Below, piece by piece: positions 44,278 to 53,372 of a stretch of DNA of 64,000 nucleotides. The notes beneath the pieces are model-generated. The model had not been told where the DNA came from. It saw only the letters and a list, made by a program, of their open reading frames with translations, and ran no database searches. The stretch spans positions 210,673 to 274,672 of the forward strand of contig CAVONV010000008.1 in NCBI GenBank assembly GCA_963697355.1. Reading direction: 5' to 3'. Position 1 is the first letter of the stretch; each line of letters starts with the position of its first letter. Origin of the DNA: CAVONV01 sp963697355. GTDB taxonomy: Bacteria; Acidobacteriota; Vicinamibacteria; Marinacidobacterales; DATDRI01. Position numbers and translations under genes: made by a program.

Positions 44278-44683
44278 CGTTGACCCCCAATTTCATGACA
44301 AGGAAGACACTTTCGTATAGGCCCTCCGGACGGCGATGTCAAGTCGTAGCCTCTTTCAAAGCTCGGTTTCGGAAGGCTACTTCTTCAAGTCGTGGTCGAG
44401 ATCGCTCAGCAGGGGAGGGGGAGGGGAGTGTCAGGGATCTCCAAAGCTTTTCCATGGGACGGTCTTGCACCTTTGAAAGCCCTGTTGTGCTATTTATACA
44501 ACAGAAGGATCAGATAGTCCGAGACATCAACAAGGCGCTGCATGGGGCGTTTCGTCCCGTGCTTAGAGGACGGGCGTTTCCCCAAGCCATGATACGCGAC
44601 CTTGAAGCTGCCGGACGTCATGAAATTCGTGGATTGGCCTCATAGGTGAACGGAGATATATACTAGAGCTAGAGATCGCTATT
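44278..44683. other. Intergenic with a 36-base repeat
   Basis: No gene recognised in about 400 bases. A repeat (44322-44357) shared with 47070-47105 lies near the left side. Confidence 0.4.
44322..44357 (+). repeat. 36-base direct repeat, copy A
   Basis: Begins CCCTCCGG and contains ATGTCAAG and CGTAGCCTCTTTC. It matches 47070-47105 with three differences, in the same direction. It could be the end of an unknown element. Confidence 0.55.
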
Positions 44684-45019
44684 ATGTCCCTTGAAATTGC
44701 TGCTGAGCCGGTCCCTCTGCAGGCCGATGCCGATGGTATCGTCCGCGTGGGCGGAACACGCGTAACACTGGACACTGTTGTTGCTGCTTTCAAAGATGGC
44801 GCAACTGCGGAAGAGATTGTGACCGAGTACCCATCGCTTCGACTTCCGGACGTGTATTCGGTTATTGGTTACTACCTCCGCCGGAAAGACGAGGTAGAGG
44901 ATTATCTTCAGCAACGTCAGCGAGTTGCTGAGAAAGTCAAGAAGCAAAACGAGGGGCGATTCGATCCAGAAGGCATCCGAGATCGACTAATGTCTCGTGA
45001 AACCTCGAGGAATGATTAG
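44684..45019 (+). CDS. DUF433 antitoxin
   Basis: A 111-residue protein. VPLQADADGIVRVGGTRVTL, DTVVAAFKDGATAEEIVTEY, PSLRLPDVYSVIGYYLRRKD: the DUF433 helix-turn-helix-like family, usually the antitoxin to DUF5615 toxins. It has a helical charged tail. The toxin gene begins three bases after its stop. It probably controls its own operon. Confidence 0.88.
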   Translation: MSLEIAAEPVPLQADADGIVRVGGTRVTLDTVVAAFKDGATAEEIVTEYPSLRLPDVYSVIGYYLRRKDEVEDYLQQRQRVAEKVKKQNEGRFDPEGIRDRLMSRETSRND

Positions 45020-45022
45020 TCG

Positions 45023-45373
45023 TTGCTGAAGCTCGCCGCGGATGAAAACTTCAACAACAACATCGTTAGAGGGATTCTGCGTCGTCAGCCGGACGCTGAC
45101 ATTGTCAGGATTCAAGATGTTGGGCTTTCTGGAGCGCATGATTCGATCGTGCTGGAATGGGCGGCAAAGGAACAACGAGTTCTGTTGACCCATGATGTTA
45201 CAACGATTACGAAGTACGCTTATGAACGCACCAGACTGCGAAAGCCGATGCCCGGCGTCTTTGAACTTGGCCGAACTACCCCTATCGGAATAGCGATTGA
45301 AGACATACTCCTCTTAATCGAGTGCAGTTTGGAGGGTGAGTGGAGCGGGCAAGTCCGATACTTGCCGCTATGA
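45023..45373 (+). CDS. DUF5615 PIN-like toxin
   Basis: A 116-residue PIN-like RNase-type toxin. KLAADENFNNNIVRGILRRQ has the first acidic Asp, then DVGLSGAHDSIVLEWAAKEQ and RVLLTHDVTT with the second and third acidic positions, typical of DUF5615. It starts with TTG 3 bases after the antitoxin stop, so translation is coupled. Looks intact. Confidence 0.85.
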   Translation: MLKLAADENFNNNIVRGILRRQPDADIVRIQDVGLSGAHDSIVLEWAAKEQRVLLTHDVTTITKYAYERTRLRKPMPGVFELGRTTPIGIAIEDILLLIECSLEGEWSGQVRYLPL

Positions 45374-45460
45374 GCAGTCTTCTTTTTTTGTACCACAATA
45401 TCATCAAATCGCGTGTCCGGTCCTGTTGGCATGGCAACGGAGAATTAGCCTCTTGTCTTC

Positions 45461-45798
45461 CTACCGGTCGTACGAGCCGAAGAGTGTCTTTAGCGCATTG
45501 CGGCTGATGGGTAGTATGCGGTTGACGGGTGGCTCCAACTCAAGCCCCCAGTCCGGCCCCTTTTTTCTTCGGCGGATTTCTCGAATCCGGTCGAGGTTGA
45601 CCGCGTGGTTTCTGTGGATACGGACGAAGCCGTAGGGTGTAGTTCTCCCAGGGAGCGAACATCCCGCCATGGACGGGCGCTCCGGCTGCGGATGAGGGGC
45701 TGGTCGCCGACCGCCTCGAGGAAGTAGACCTCCGCCGGGTCGATGGGTTTGCGAACGAAGTCGCCTAAGTGAACAAGGGCTTTGTCAATGCGTCGCAT
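45461..45798 (-). pseudogene. Stand-alone LytTR protein, frameshifted copy 2
   Basis: The first frame (MRRIDKALVHLGDFVRKPID, FLEAVGDQPLIRSRSARPW, DVRSLGELHP) and, after a shift near 45635, the second (TPYGFVRIHRNHAVNLDRIR, EIRRRKKGPDWGLELEPPVN, ILPISRNALKTLFGSYDR) together make a whole LytTR protein of about 112 aa. It is a close relative of copy 1 at 3281-3655, which has lost its C-terminus. Upstream (45808) is the TTCTAGCATGAGAT trace of the dispersed repeat. Confidence 0.8.
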
Positions 45799-45823
45799 CC
45801 TATCTTTCTAGCATGAGATACAC
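45780..45823. repeat. Dispersed promoter repeat, copy 4 (5' trace)
   Basis: CGCATCCTAT followed by TTTCTAGCATGAGATA as in copy 1, then similarity ends. The promoter part is not present. Confidence 0.55.
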
Positions 45824-45941
45824 CTGTGGCGTATCCGGTCCAGCTGAGGCAGTCCGGTTCTATGAGAAAGCGAACGCAAGTTGAGGTTGTGGAGCAGGTG
45901 GAGCACACGAAGCGTGGGCGGAAAGAAAGGCAGGTACAAGT

Positions 45942-46901
45942 ATGCAGGCAGTAGTCCATGACCGCTATGGTCCACCTGACGTTCTTAGATGTGAAGAGGT
46001 CCAAAAGCCCACCGCTAGGGACGATGAAGTCTTAGTCAAAGTACATGCGGTATCCGTTAATCCCGCCGACTGGCACACCTTGCGGGCCGACCCGTGGTTC
46101 ATTCGCCTCATGGGCGATGGGCTTCTAAAGCCGAAACACGAAATACTCGGAATCGACATAGCGGGGCGGGTAGAAGCGGTTGGCAGAAATACGAAGCGGT
46201 TTCAGCCGGGCGACGAAGTTTTCGGGGCAAGCAAATGGGGCGGTTTCGCCGAGTATGCCTGCGTTGCAGAAGACCGGCTACAGCCGAAACCGGCGGGAAC
46301 GACATTGGAGGCGGCGGCGGCCGTACCGGTCGCAGCAATCAGCGCTCTTCAGGGTCTCCGCGACAAAGGAAGAATTCAGCCTGGCCAAAAAGTTCTGATT
46401 AATGGTGCGTCAGGAGGTGTGGGTACCTTTGCTGTGCAGATTGCCAAAGCGCTCGGAGCTGAGGTCACGGGCGTGTGCAGCACGAAGAATCTGGACATGG
46501 TGCGCTCGATTGGGGCGGACCACGTCATCGACTACACTCGAGTAGACTTCACCCGAAACGGGCAGCTTTATGAACTGATTCTTGACGCTGCGGCATATCG
46601 TTCGATTTTGGACTACAGGCGTGCAATGAGCCCCAAAGGGATCTACGTCCTGATTGGCGGTTCCATGGCTCAGTTCTACCAATTGATGCTCCTAGGTCCA
46701 TGGATTTCGATGACCGGCAAGAAAATGGGTCTCATGATGGCAAAGATAAACAAAGAAGATCTCGCGCTCTTGAAAGAGTTTCTCGAAGCGGGAAAAATAG
46801 TGCCTGTTATCGATAGATGCTACCCGTTGAGTGAAGTTGCTGAAGCTCTCCGGTATCTCGAAAAAGGTCACGCCCGAGGAAAAGTCATCATCACCGTATG
46901 A
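45942..46901 (+). CDS. Zinc-free medium-chain NAD(P)H:quinone oxidoreductase-like protein
   Basis: A 319-residue medium-chain reductase. It has an N-terminal catalytic domain (VNPADWHTLRADPW, GIDIAGRVEAVGRN, FGASKWGGFAEYACV), a Rossmann domain (VLINGASGGVGTFAVQIAKA) and GADHVIDYTR. No structural zinc Cys cluster is present, as in quinone oxidoreductases. It reduces a quinone or enone with NADPH. AAAGGCAGG lies upstream of the ATG. It is monocistronic. Confidence 0.9.
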   Translation: MQAVVHDRYGPPDVLRCEEVQKPTARDDEVLVKVHAVSVNPADWHTLRADPWFIRLMGDGLLKPKHEILGIDIAGRVEAVGRNTKRFQPGDEVFGASKWGGFAEYACVAEDRLQPKPAGTTLEAAAAVPVAAISALQGLRDKGRIQPGQKVLINGASGGVGTFAVQIAKALGAEVTGVCSTKNLDMVRSIGADHVIDYTRVDFTRNGQLYELILDAAAYRSILDYRRAMSPKGIYVLIGGSMAQFYQLMLLGPWISMTGKKMGLMMAKINKEDLALLKEFLEAGKIVPVIDRCYPLSEVAEALRYLEKGHARGKVIITV

Positions 46902-47069
46902 TGGCGTGGGAGTCTGGTATGTCGCAGACATTAAGGAACGAACAACAAGATAAACTCGACTGAGGACTCGACAAGCTTCCAACACGCGGGAAGCATGCGA
47001 CAGTGTTTGTCGGCACCATCTTTGGCCCTGATAGTTTCGGATTTCACAATGATGTGGAGAGTTCTCATT

Positions 47070-47105
47070 CCCTCCGGCCGGCAATGTCAAGACGTAGCCT
47101 CTTTC
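47070..47105 (+). repeat. 36-base direct repeat, copy B
   Basis: Matches 44322-44357 with three differences. Same direction, 2.7 kb away. Confidence 0.55.
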
Positions 47106-47180
47106 TGTGACATAGGGCGCACGTCACCAGCGTGAGGCAGCTTGGACTGCGCGGACTGGACCGGTTTTGGGTGCTCCAGT

Positions 47181-47217
47181 CCTACGGGTATGACAACCGT
47201 AGGAGGTGGTCATACCC
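47181..47217 (+). other. Two mutually exclusive hairpins
   Basis: Hairpin A pairs CCTACGG (47181-47187) with CCGTAGG (47197-47203). Hairpin B pairs GGGTATGAC (47186-47194) with GTCATACCC (47209-47217). Both are perfect and they share bases, so an RNA could switch between them. No T-run follows and the downstream gene is about 380 bases away. Could be part of an unknown structured RNA or a mobile-element end. Confidence 0.4.
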
Positions 47218-47582
47218 CACGAACAGCCGCGGGAACCGTGCGCATAAGCTTGTAGTCTTTCTGGATCCTCGATCGCTGGGAGGGTAGGGGAGTCCACCTC
47301 GAAGTCGTTCTCCTTCTATCCGTAAAACAACCCTCAGGACGCGATCCGTCGTTTTCTTCTCGTTTCGCGATAACTGAAGGAGGTAGAGCTAAGCAAAAAT
47401 CGTCTCTCCGTAGTGAAGGGAAGCTTTTCGAGCTACCTGGCTCGAGCTAAGCGTGATGGCTATCTGCGGGTCATCGTTGAGATGCTACCGTGATTACGAG
47501 TGACAAGGAAACTACAGGGTCAGGTTGGTTTCAAGGTCCGCGAATACTTTGCCCGTCGTCCCTGGACGGGAGCGTAAACACG

Positions 47583-47600
47583 TTGTGTAAATACACACAA
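47583..47600 (+). promoter_or_regulatory. BrnA-type operator-like inverted repeat
   Basis: TTGTGTA and TACACACAA form an imperfect inverted repeat that reaches the brnT ATG at 47600. BrnA represses its own operon in known systems; binding here is inferred. Confidence 0.45.
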
Positions 47601-47926
47601 TGCGATACACTTGGGATGAAGACAAGGCGGCACGTAACCTTCGCGTCCACAAAATCGCTTTTCAGGACGTTATTAGGATATTTGATGGGCCGACTCTCGA
47701 ACGTCTCGATGACCGTTTCGACTACCCGGAAGAAAGGTGGTATGCCATCGGGCTGGTCGAAGGTCGGACGTTTACGGTGATATATACCGACCTCGACGAC
47801 CAAACACGTCGCATCATCTCGGCGTGGAAGGCTGAAAAACATGAGCAAAAAGCGTACTTCGACCATCTCGAAGCCGAAGACGGATTGGGATGCGCTCGAC
47901 ACCTTGACGGACGAACAAGTCCGTAA
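47600..47926 (+). CDS. brnT: BrnT-type ribonuclease toxin
   Basis: About 108 residues: MRYTWDEDKAARNLRVHKIA FQDVIRIFDG, YPEERWYAIGLVEGRTFTVI YTDLDDQTRRIISAWKAEKH E, the RelE-like BrnT fold. The last about 18 residues overlap the antitoxin gene. Inhibits translation. Intact; paired with brnA. Confidence 0.9.
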   Translation: MRYTWDEDKAARNLRVHKIAFQDVIRIFDGPTLERLDDRFDYPEERWYAIGLVEGRTFTVIYTDLDDQTRRIISAWKAEKHEQKAYFDHLEAEDGLGCARHLDGRTSP

Positions 47927-48137
47927 CGGCATCGAAGCCGATCCAGACGCTCATCCAACGGACGAAGTCTTTTGGAACACCGCCAAAATCGTTATGCCCC
48001 GGCCGAAGGAAACCATGACCATACGTATCGACGCCGATGTCCTCGAGTGGTTTCGCAAGCAGGGCAGGGGATACCAGACTCGCATCAACGCGATTTTGCG
48101 ATCGTATATGAGCGCCCACCAGGATACGGATGCATGA
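47841..48137 (+). CDS. brnA: BrnA-type antitoxin
   Basis: A 98-residue antitoxin. SKPKTDWDALDTLTDEQVRN and KIVMPRPKETMTIRIDADVL EWFRKQGRGYQTRINAILRS YM are the BrnA signature, with a C-terminal ribbon-helix-helix. It overlaps brnT by 86 bases. It should bind BrnT and the inverted repeat at 47583. Confidence 0.9.
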   Translation: MSKKRTSTISKPKTDWDALDTLTDEQVRNGIEADPDAHPTDEVFWNTAKIVMPRPKETMTIRIDADVLEWFRKQGRGYQTRINAILRSYMSAHQDTDA

Positions 48138-48269
48138 TCGCGGCTGACTCGGCAGGCATGCCGGTCGGAAGGTCATAGTTTGCCTCCCGGCCTGACAGAC
48201 CGCTGGGGCCTTCAGATTAATAACTCCCGCTCCAAAAGAACGCCACGCCTCGCTTGCCCCACCTGTTCC

Positions 48270-48446
48270 GATTGAGGAGACAAACCCCTCCGCTTTGTCA
48301 TATCCATTCAATTCCAACTCGATCCAGCGCTGGAATTCCGTCAGTGCAAGGTTCCGTGCTACCACGAGAGCCTTGCGTAACAGGTCGGATACGTGAACGT
48401 TCCGGTCTAATGCCTCACGTTGGAGTTCAACGATGACGGAACTCAT
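48270..48446 (-). pseudogene. AbiTii-domain protein, N-terminal fragment
   Basis: From the ATG at 48446: SSVIVELQREALDRNVHVSD LLRKALVVARNLALTEFQRW IELELNGY. This is the AbiTii N-terminal domain found in abortive-infection proteins. After about 60 residues similarity ends near the BrnTA locus. Probably the start of a phage-defence gene cut by insertion. Confidence 0.65.
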
Positions 48447-48555
48447 TTGTGTCTCCGCATCGGCGGCTCGCTGCATCTGGCGAGATCACTTCTGCGCATA
48501 CAAGCCGAACGTAACGGACACGCCGTCCGCTGGGTGAACACCGTCTGCAGTATTC

Positions 48556-48846
48556 TCAGTCACGCCCTGAGATGACTGCAATGTTCGCAGTAGCGGCCGC
48601 GTGCCGATGACGCGCGAGACGCTGATAGTCTTCTGACTCGTACCAGTGACGGAGCGCTTGCTCACTCGTAAACCGGATAAGAACCGTCCGCCCGGCGGGC
48701 CATTCGCCTTCGAGTATTTCTGGGTGATCCTCAACGGCGATGACCTCACCGTCGTACCTTTCGAACACCTCGTCGAACCCGTCAAGATACTCGCGGTACC
48801 GTGCTTGGTCGTGAATGTCAATCAATGCAACGAAGGAGCTACTCAC
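48556..48846 (-). CDS. DUF1330 family protein
   Basis: A 96-residue dimeric alpha-beta barrel-like protein: FVALIDIHDQARYREYLDGF, EVIAVEDHPEILEGEWPAGR, TVLIRFTSEQALRHWYESED YQRLARHR. The DUF1330 pattern is complete; function unknown. No strong ribosome site. Stands between methyltransferase and BrnTA genes. Confidence 0.85.
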   Translation of the reverse strand: MSSSFVALIDIHDQARYREYLDGFDEVFERYDGEVIAVEDHPEILEGEWPAGRTVLIRFTSEQALRHWYESEDYQRLARHRHAAATANIAVISGRD

Positions 48847-48959
48847 GATTGGCCCTACGCTCCTCTATGAGTGAGTGCCCGATAGCCGAAGTCCGCTGAA
48901 CAGCCCTGAACGAACCGGCCAGGCCGGCGAAGTAGAGGTCTGGTCCGCTTCAATGATTG

Positions 48960-49607
48960 CTAGGCGCTGCATCCTTTTCGCTTTCTGCACTTGACAGCGA
49001 ACCATCCCTTCTTCTTTTCTTCAAGTGCATCGAGTTCCGAGTACCCAACACCTTCCAATACTTCTCGCAGTTCTTCGATGCTTAGATACGTCATTCCAAT
49101 GGCATCTACAATACGCTGATTTCTGCGGTCGAACTTGCTGTTCTTATAGACGGCTCCGACGATAAGGAGTTGTCCGTCTTGCTTCGCAACTCGATGAACC
49201 TCTTTGAGGTCATTACGAAAATCTGGCCAGAAATAGTGGGTCTCAAAAGCGGTGATGAGATCAAAAGCACCATCGCTGAATCTCATCGAAGAGACAGCCT
49301 CTTGGAATATCTCCACTCGTCCTTCATTAATGAGGGCACGATTCCTTCTCCTGGCCACGACGACCGCATCTGGCGAATAGTCAATGCCGAAGACTCTGCC
49401 ATCTGTTGCGATTCGCGCAAGTCGCGCAACAGTCCTTCCGCCGCCGCATCCAATGTCAAGTGCGTCTATATCACTTGGGATGTCGATGAAGCCTGAACCC
49501 CATTTCGTGAGACCGGAATGCCCAAAATTCATTCCCCTGGCTAGAAATCGGCCAAATCGTCCTCTAGGTTTCTTGCACTGACGTAGCATTCCTTCTAACA
49601 AGCTCAT
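48960..49607 (-). CDS. Class I SAM-dependent methyltransferase
   Basis: A 215-residue methyltransferase. Motif I is ALDIGCGGGRTVARLARI, then RVFGIDYSPDAVVVARRRN, and FSDGAFDLITAFETHYFWPD. Target unknown (often small molecules for this UbiE-like group). AAAGAGGC lies upstream of the ATG. Monocistronic. Confidence 0.88.
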   Translation of the reverse strand: MSLLEGMLRQCKKPRGRFGRFLARGMNFGHSGLTKWGSGFIDIPSDIDALDIGCGGGRTVARLARIATDGRVFGIDYSPDAVVVARRRNRALINEGRVEIFQEAVSSMRFSDGAFDLITAFETHYFWPDFRNDLKEVHRVAKQDGQLLIVGAVYKNSKFDRRNQRIVDAIGMTYLSIEELREVLEGVGYSELDALEEKKKGWFAVKCRKRKGCSA

Positions 49608-49698
49608 ACAAGCCTCTTTTGTATCTGCAGCATTGCACCGCGTTGTTCGACGGCCCTGCGCTCCACAGTCGGTGTCGGGATCCCCGCCAGACGCCGAA

Positions 49699-50830
49699 TC
49701 ATGGGGAGCGGGCGGACGCTGCGCGGATCGTGACGCTCACCGGCTCGACCTCTGCGCTGCTATCGTCAGCACGCCGTCCGACGATCACGCGATACCGGCC
49801 TCTGTCGAGTTCCAGAGTGGCCTCACTCCCGCTTTCGACAGTGTGAATCTCGGGACGGCATCCGCAGCGCGCCACTACGAGTTCCTTGACCGGGACCGAG
49901 GGCCGGCTGACAATCAAGCGATACGCTCCGGCTTCGGGGATCTCGACGAGCGCCTCGTTGCGCAGGGCTCCGGGAACGATCTCGAGTACGCCCCGGGCTG
50001 GCGCAGGAGAGTCCGAATCTGTAGTTCCATGCGCCGTCGCTCCAGGCAACCGGCCGTGCGGTGCACAGGTTCTGTCGTGGGTAGCAGTCCGGGGCCGTTT
50101 CCGCGAGCAAGTCGAGCGTCTCGTCCAGGGAGACTCCCAGTTCGGTGTGGAAGATCTCGCGCAGTTGGCTGGTGTCGGTGTCGTGACGAGCCCGGGCGTA
50201 CACTCGCGTGACGGCCGTCATTCCGTGTCTCTCGACCAGGAAGCGGACGAACAGCCCGGCCAACGGATAGCTGATGGTCTTCGGATCGGCATTCGCCGAC
50301 AGGCTACTCAGTATCTCCGACCTCACCGCCGTGCGCTCCACGGTGAACGCTCCGCCAGCGCGGCCGAACGCTTCTGCCATGCCCTCGTAGAGAAAGGTCT
50401 GGCTGCGGCCGAGGTCTCGGAGCAGGACGTGGACGATCTCGTGATCGTGGAAGAGCGTGCGAGAGAAGACCGCCAGCCCGTCCGCACAGTCACTACTCTC
50501 GGGGCAGGGCGAGAGGTCCATGCGGCCCGGAAGCCAGTAGTAGGTGATCTTCTCGCCGGGCTTCATCGGATGGTCGAGCACCGCCGTCAGCTCGTCGACC
50601 CTGCGGTCCATGTACTCAAGAGAGTCACCGCAAGGCAGGCGACCGACGGTCGTCGCGAAGCGGAGGCGCTCGCCCTCCCAGACGATTGCCGGCAGTGACT
50701 TGTAGGTGGTCGCCCCGGAGGCGGCGCAGCTCGCCAGCAGGAATGCTGCAAGCTGCCCAGCACCCCGGCTCAGGGCGCTACCAGCAGGGGCAGGTATTTC
50801 GCCGCCATGTCGCGTCGTCAGCATACTCAT
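49699..50830 (-). pseudogene. Putative zinc metallopeptidase lipoprotein, frameshifted
   Basis: From the ATG at 50830: lipoprotein signal (LAAFLLASCAASGATT), then a gluzincin-like site HDHEIVHVLLRDLG (HEXXH) and TFLYEGMAEAFG with the third-ligand Glu. After a shift near 50010 the last about 100 residues (LEIVPGALRNEALVEIPEAG, YRLIVSRPSVPVKELVVARC) form a small beta domain. So the gene was a cell-surface peptidase; one indel breaks it. Confidence 0.7.
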
Positions 50831-50969
50831 CCTCGGTCCTCCACCTTGGCCACAACGATCGGCTCGGGCCAACCCTGATGCGTATGACCCGTATCGGCAC
50901 CTGTGTGTCCGTCGAACGCTGCGCGTAACCTGCGAAGCCTGACTACGTGAGTGGCGGGTCAAACGGGGG

Positions 50970-51284
50970 TTGACCCAGGAAGAACTTGGGAGGAAGGCCG
51001 ATGTGCCACCCATAAGTGTGAGCCATTTCGAGACTGGTCACCGGTTCCCTAATGCAGAGTCCCTTCGGCGTCTCGCGGATGCCTTGGGCGTGAGTACGGA
51101 CTACCTCCTTGGTCGCGTGAAGGAGCCTATGGGTGAGGATCTCCAGGCGTCCGACCCGGACATCGCGGGATTGTTCCGACGGTTTCAGGGCATGTCCCAG
51201 GAAGCGTGCGAACAAGTCAAACAGCTCTTCGAGACCGTGGACGCCATGGACAAGAAGAGACGTCGAGCACGTCACTCGGAATAG
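50970..51284 (+). CDS. XRE-family transcriptional regulator
   Basis: About 104 residues from a TTG. LTQEELGRKADVPPISVSHF ETGHRFPNAESLRRLADALG is a helix-turn-helix. The frame also reads REWRVKRG just before, which fits a normal XRE start, but an in-frame stop (50940-50942) lies beyond and no ATG is present, so the start codon may be lost. It binds DNA as a repressor, target unknown. Confidence 0.7.
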   Translation: MTQEELGRKADVPPISVSHFETGHRFPNAESLRRLADALGVSTDYLLGRVKEPMGEDLQASDPDIAGLFRRFQGMSQEACEQVKQLFETVDAMDKKRRRARHSE

Positions 51285-51338
51285 AGCCTCGCGTCCCGAG
51301 ACGCTCTATTATGCGAAACTCCAGGGGTTTTCCGGGAA

Positions 51339-51407
51339 CAGGACGGTAGCGACCTCCATCCCGCAGGGACCGCGCCACGGCACGGAAGCGAGGTCGCTAC
51401 CGTCCTG
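51339..51407 (+). terminator. Strong 18-base stem-loop (terminator-like)
   Basis: CAGGACGGTAGCGACCTC (51339-51356) and GAGGTCGCTACCGTCCTG (51390-51407) pair perfectly across a 33-base loop and are followed by CCCTTGCTTTTT. It lies 55 bases after the XRE gene stop. The long loop is unusual for a terminator; it could be an RNA element. Confidence 0.55.
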
Positions 51408-51420
51408 CCCTTGCTTTTTG

Positions 51421-52023
51421 TGCTGCTATTTCAGGCCGAGAGAACCACACCTATCGCTCGGAGGCGCTGCCACTTCGGGGGATCAGCAGGGTGACATCCG
51501 GGGTGACAGCGCTGGTGACAACCGAATCGAGAAAACCGAGTAGTTCGCGGCGGTCACGAAAACGAGTTCTTCCTGGATTTCTCCATTCATTTCTAGGAAA
51601 GCGACACGAGGGAACCCACTCACGTGAGCGCAGCGTCAACGTGACGCTCGAGCTAATTTCGGGGCGTCTCCACCGTTGTCACAGTGGATTAATCCGCGCA
51701 CAATCATGGCCCGAATGTGTGACGGCAACGAACCTCGTTTCGCATTGTTGACACGAGGCTAATCCTGGCTTGCGCCGTTAGCGCCGCCTCGGTCTACGGG
51801 GCGACGCACCTTCAGAGCTTTCGCTAGAAGACCGGGACGGCTCCAAACGATCAGCTGCATCCGTCGGTCGTCGGTGAGTCAGATCTGAAACGATATCTCG
51901 CCTCGACCGTTCATGCGCGCGCGGCGAAAACGCAGGGGCCGCTCCGACTTGCTGGCTCGCGCGGACATGGTGACGATACGTACTTGTTGAAGTCCATTTC
52001 AGCAAGTTTCTGGGCGACATCGC
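51421..52023. other. Intergenic, short iterated motif
   Basis: No clear gene. Three GGTGACA units start at 51490, 51502 and 51514, exactly 12 bases apart. The rest has nothing recognised. Confidence 0.35.
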
Positions 52024-53372
52024 TCATTCGCTGTGGAAGTAACGCCGCTTGGGGTCCTGCGGCCCGGTTCCCAGTTCGCGCAAGAGTCCGCTTCCGACCA
52101 GGCGTGCGAGCCGCGTGCGTGCGGCGTGAGCCCGATCGTCTTCGCGAGCTCGCTCGTCAACAGTCCCTTGCCGCCCCCAGTGCATCGAGGATGGCCTGAT
52201 CGGTCTCGTCGAGTGCCGCTGGGCCAATGCGCTCTGTCGAAAGCGTCACCCGAAAGCGCGTGGCGATCTCCTCGAACAGCGGAGGCGGAAGCCCCATCTC
52301 GCGGCAAGCGGCCGTCATCCGCTGCACGCCGCTCGCGCACTGCTCGACCAGGCCGAGGGCGTGGAAGACGCGGCCGATCACGCGGTTTCGCAGCTTCGAG
52401 ACGCCGCGGGGGAGGTCTTCGATCGTGAGCCCAAAGGGCAAGAGCCCCGGATTCTCGACCTCGAGCCAGTCGTCGAAGATCGCGACCCGGAGCGGCGCGC
52501 CACGCTGGGCGCAGTCGGTGTGCGCGACGGCGTTGACCACCGCCTCGCGCACAGCCGCCGGCGGCAGATTCCAACGTTCCTTGCGACATACGGTCCCGAT
52601 CTCGGCCCCGTGCAGGGAGTGCTTCGCGACGAAGGCGATGGCCTCCTCGATGGCGCGGAAGGGAAAGGAGCGGATCTCGATGCGATCCGCGATGCGGCTC
52701 TTGTCGCTGCCCCGAAAGCGTCCCGGCTGGATCCACGCGTCCGGAAAGTGCCGCTCGCGTTCCTTGCCGAACAGCAGCATGCCGCCGACGGTGGGGACCC
52801 GCCGTCCCTGGTGCTCCGTCAGCAGGCGCTATGTATCGAGGTCCCGCCGGCGCAGCTTCCGCAGGGTCGCGAACGACTCGGAAGCCGCTCGGAAGTCCAG
52901 CGCTTCCGAGTCGAGATCCGGCATCGATTGCTCGTCGAATGCCTCGCCTCGCGCGAAACGGCGAAGCTCCTCGACGAGTTCGCGGTCGGCCCGCCGGTTG
53001 GTGGAGCCCACGCGTACATAGACACCCCGCTCCAGTCCCTCGGCTTTCAGGTAGTGCGGGCGGGTGGGTGGGGCTCGGGTGCACCTCGACGGCCAGGACC
53101 TGGGTGCGACGCCAAGGCAGGATCATGATGTCGGGAACGAGGCGAGGGGCAACGCGGTCGCTGATCAAGTTGGCCAGACGCTCCTCGAGATCGAGCGGTC
53201 CGCGGACCCCGCGAACGTGCCCGCTCCGGTCCTCCACGCCCACGAGGAGAGTGCCGCCCGAAGTATTTGCGAACGCGACGATCGTCCGGAGCGCCCCGTC
53301 GGGACCCGAGAGATCGCGCTTGAACTCCAGCGTCTTGCCCTCCGGGCGTTTCAGCAGATCGACGAGGTCCAT
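52024..53372 (-). pseudogene. AlbA/Schlafen-type ATP-binding regulator (RecG-like), degraded
   Basis: Starts MDLVDLLKRPEGKTLEFKRD, then VAFANTSGGTLLVGVEDRSG, the AlbA_2/Schlafen domain. After a shift near 53060 the frame has LRRFARGEAFDEQSMPDLDS, then an in-frame TAG at 52829, continuing as VGGMLLFGKERERHFPDAWI, AAVREAVVNAVAHTDCAQRG and FDDWLEVENPGLLPFGLTIE (GHKL-like ATPase part), and after another shift the winged-helix end RYFHSE. Two shifts and one stop show decay. Such proteins are predicted regulators or defence proteins. Confidence 0.85.

Larger units (their letters stand above)
46902..47599. other. Intergenic region with repeat and alternative hairpins
   Basis: About 700 bases without a convincing gene. 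It holds the second copy of the 36-base repeat (47070-47105) and two overlapping hairpins (47181-47217). The right end has the BrnTA promoter region. Confidence 0.4.

Noticed and set aside
44280..44645. Plus-strand frame between sialidase and DUF433 gene
   Set aside because: No ribosome site or domain; composition like noncoding.
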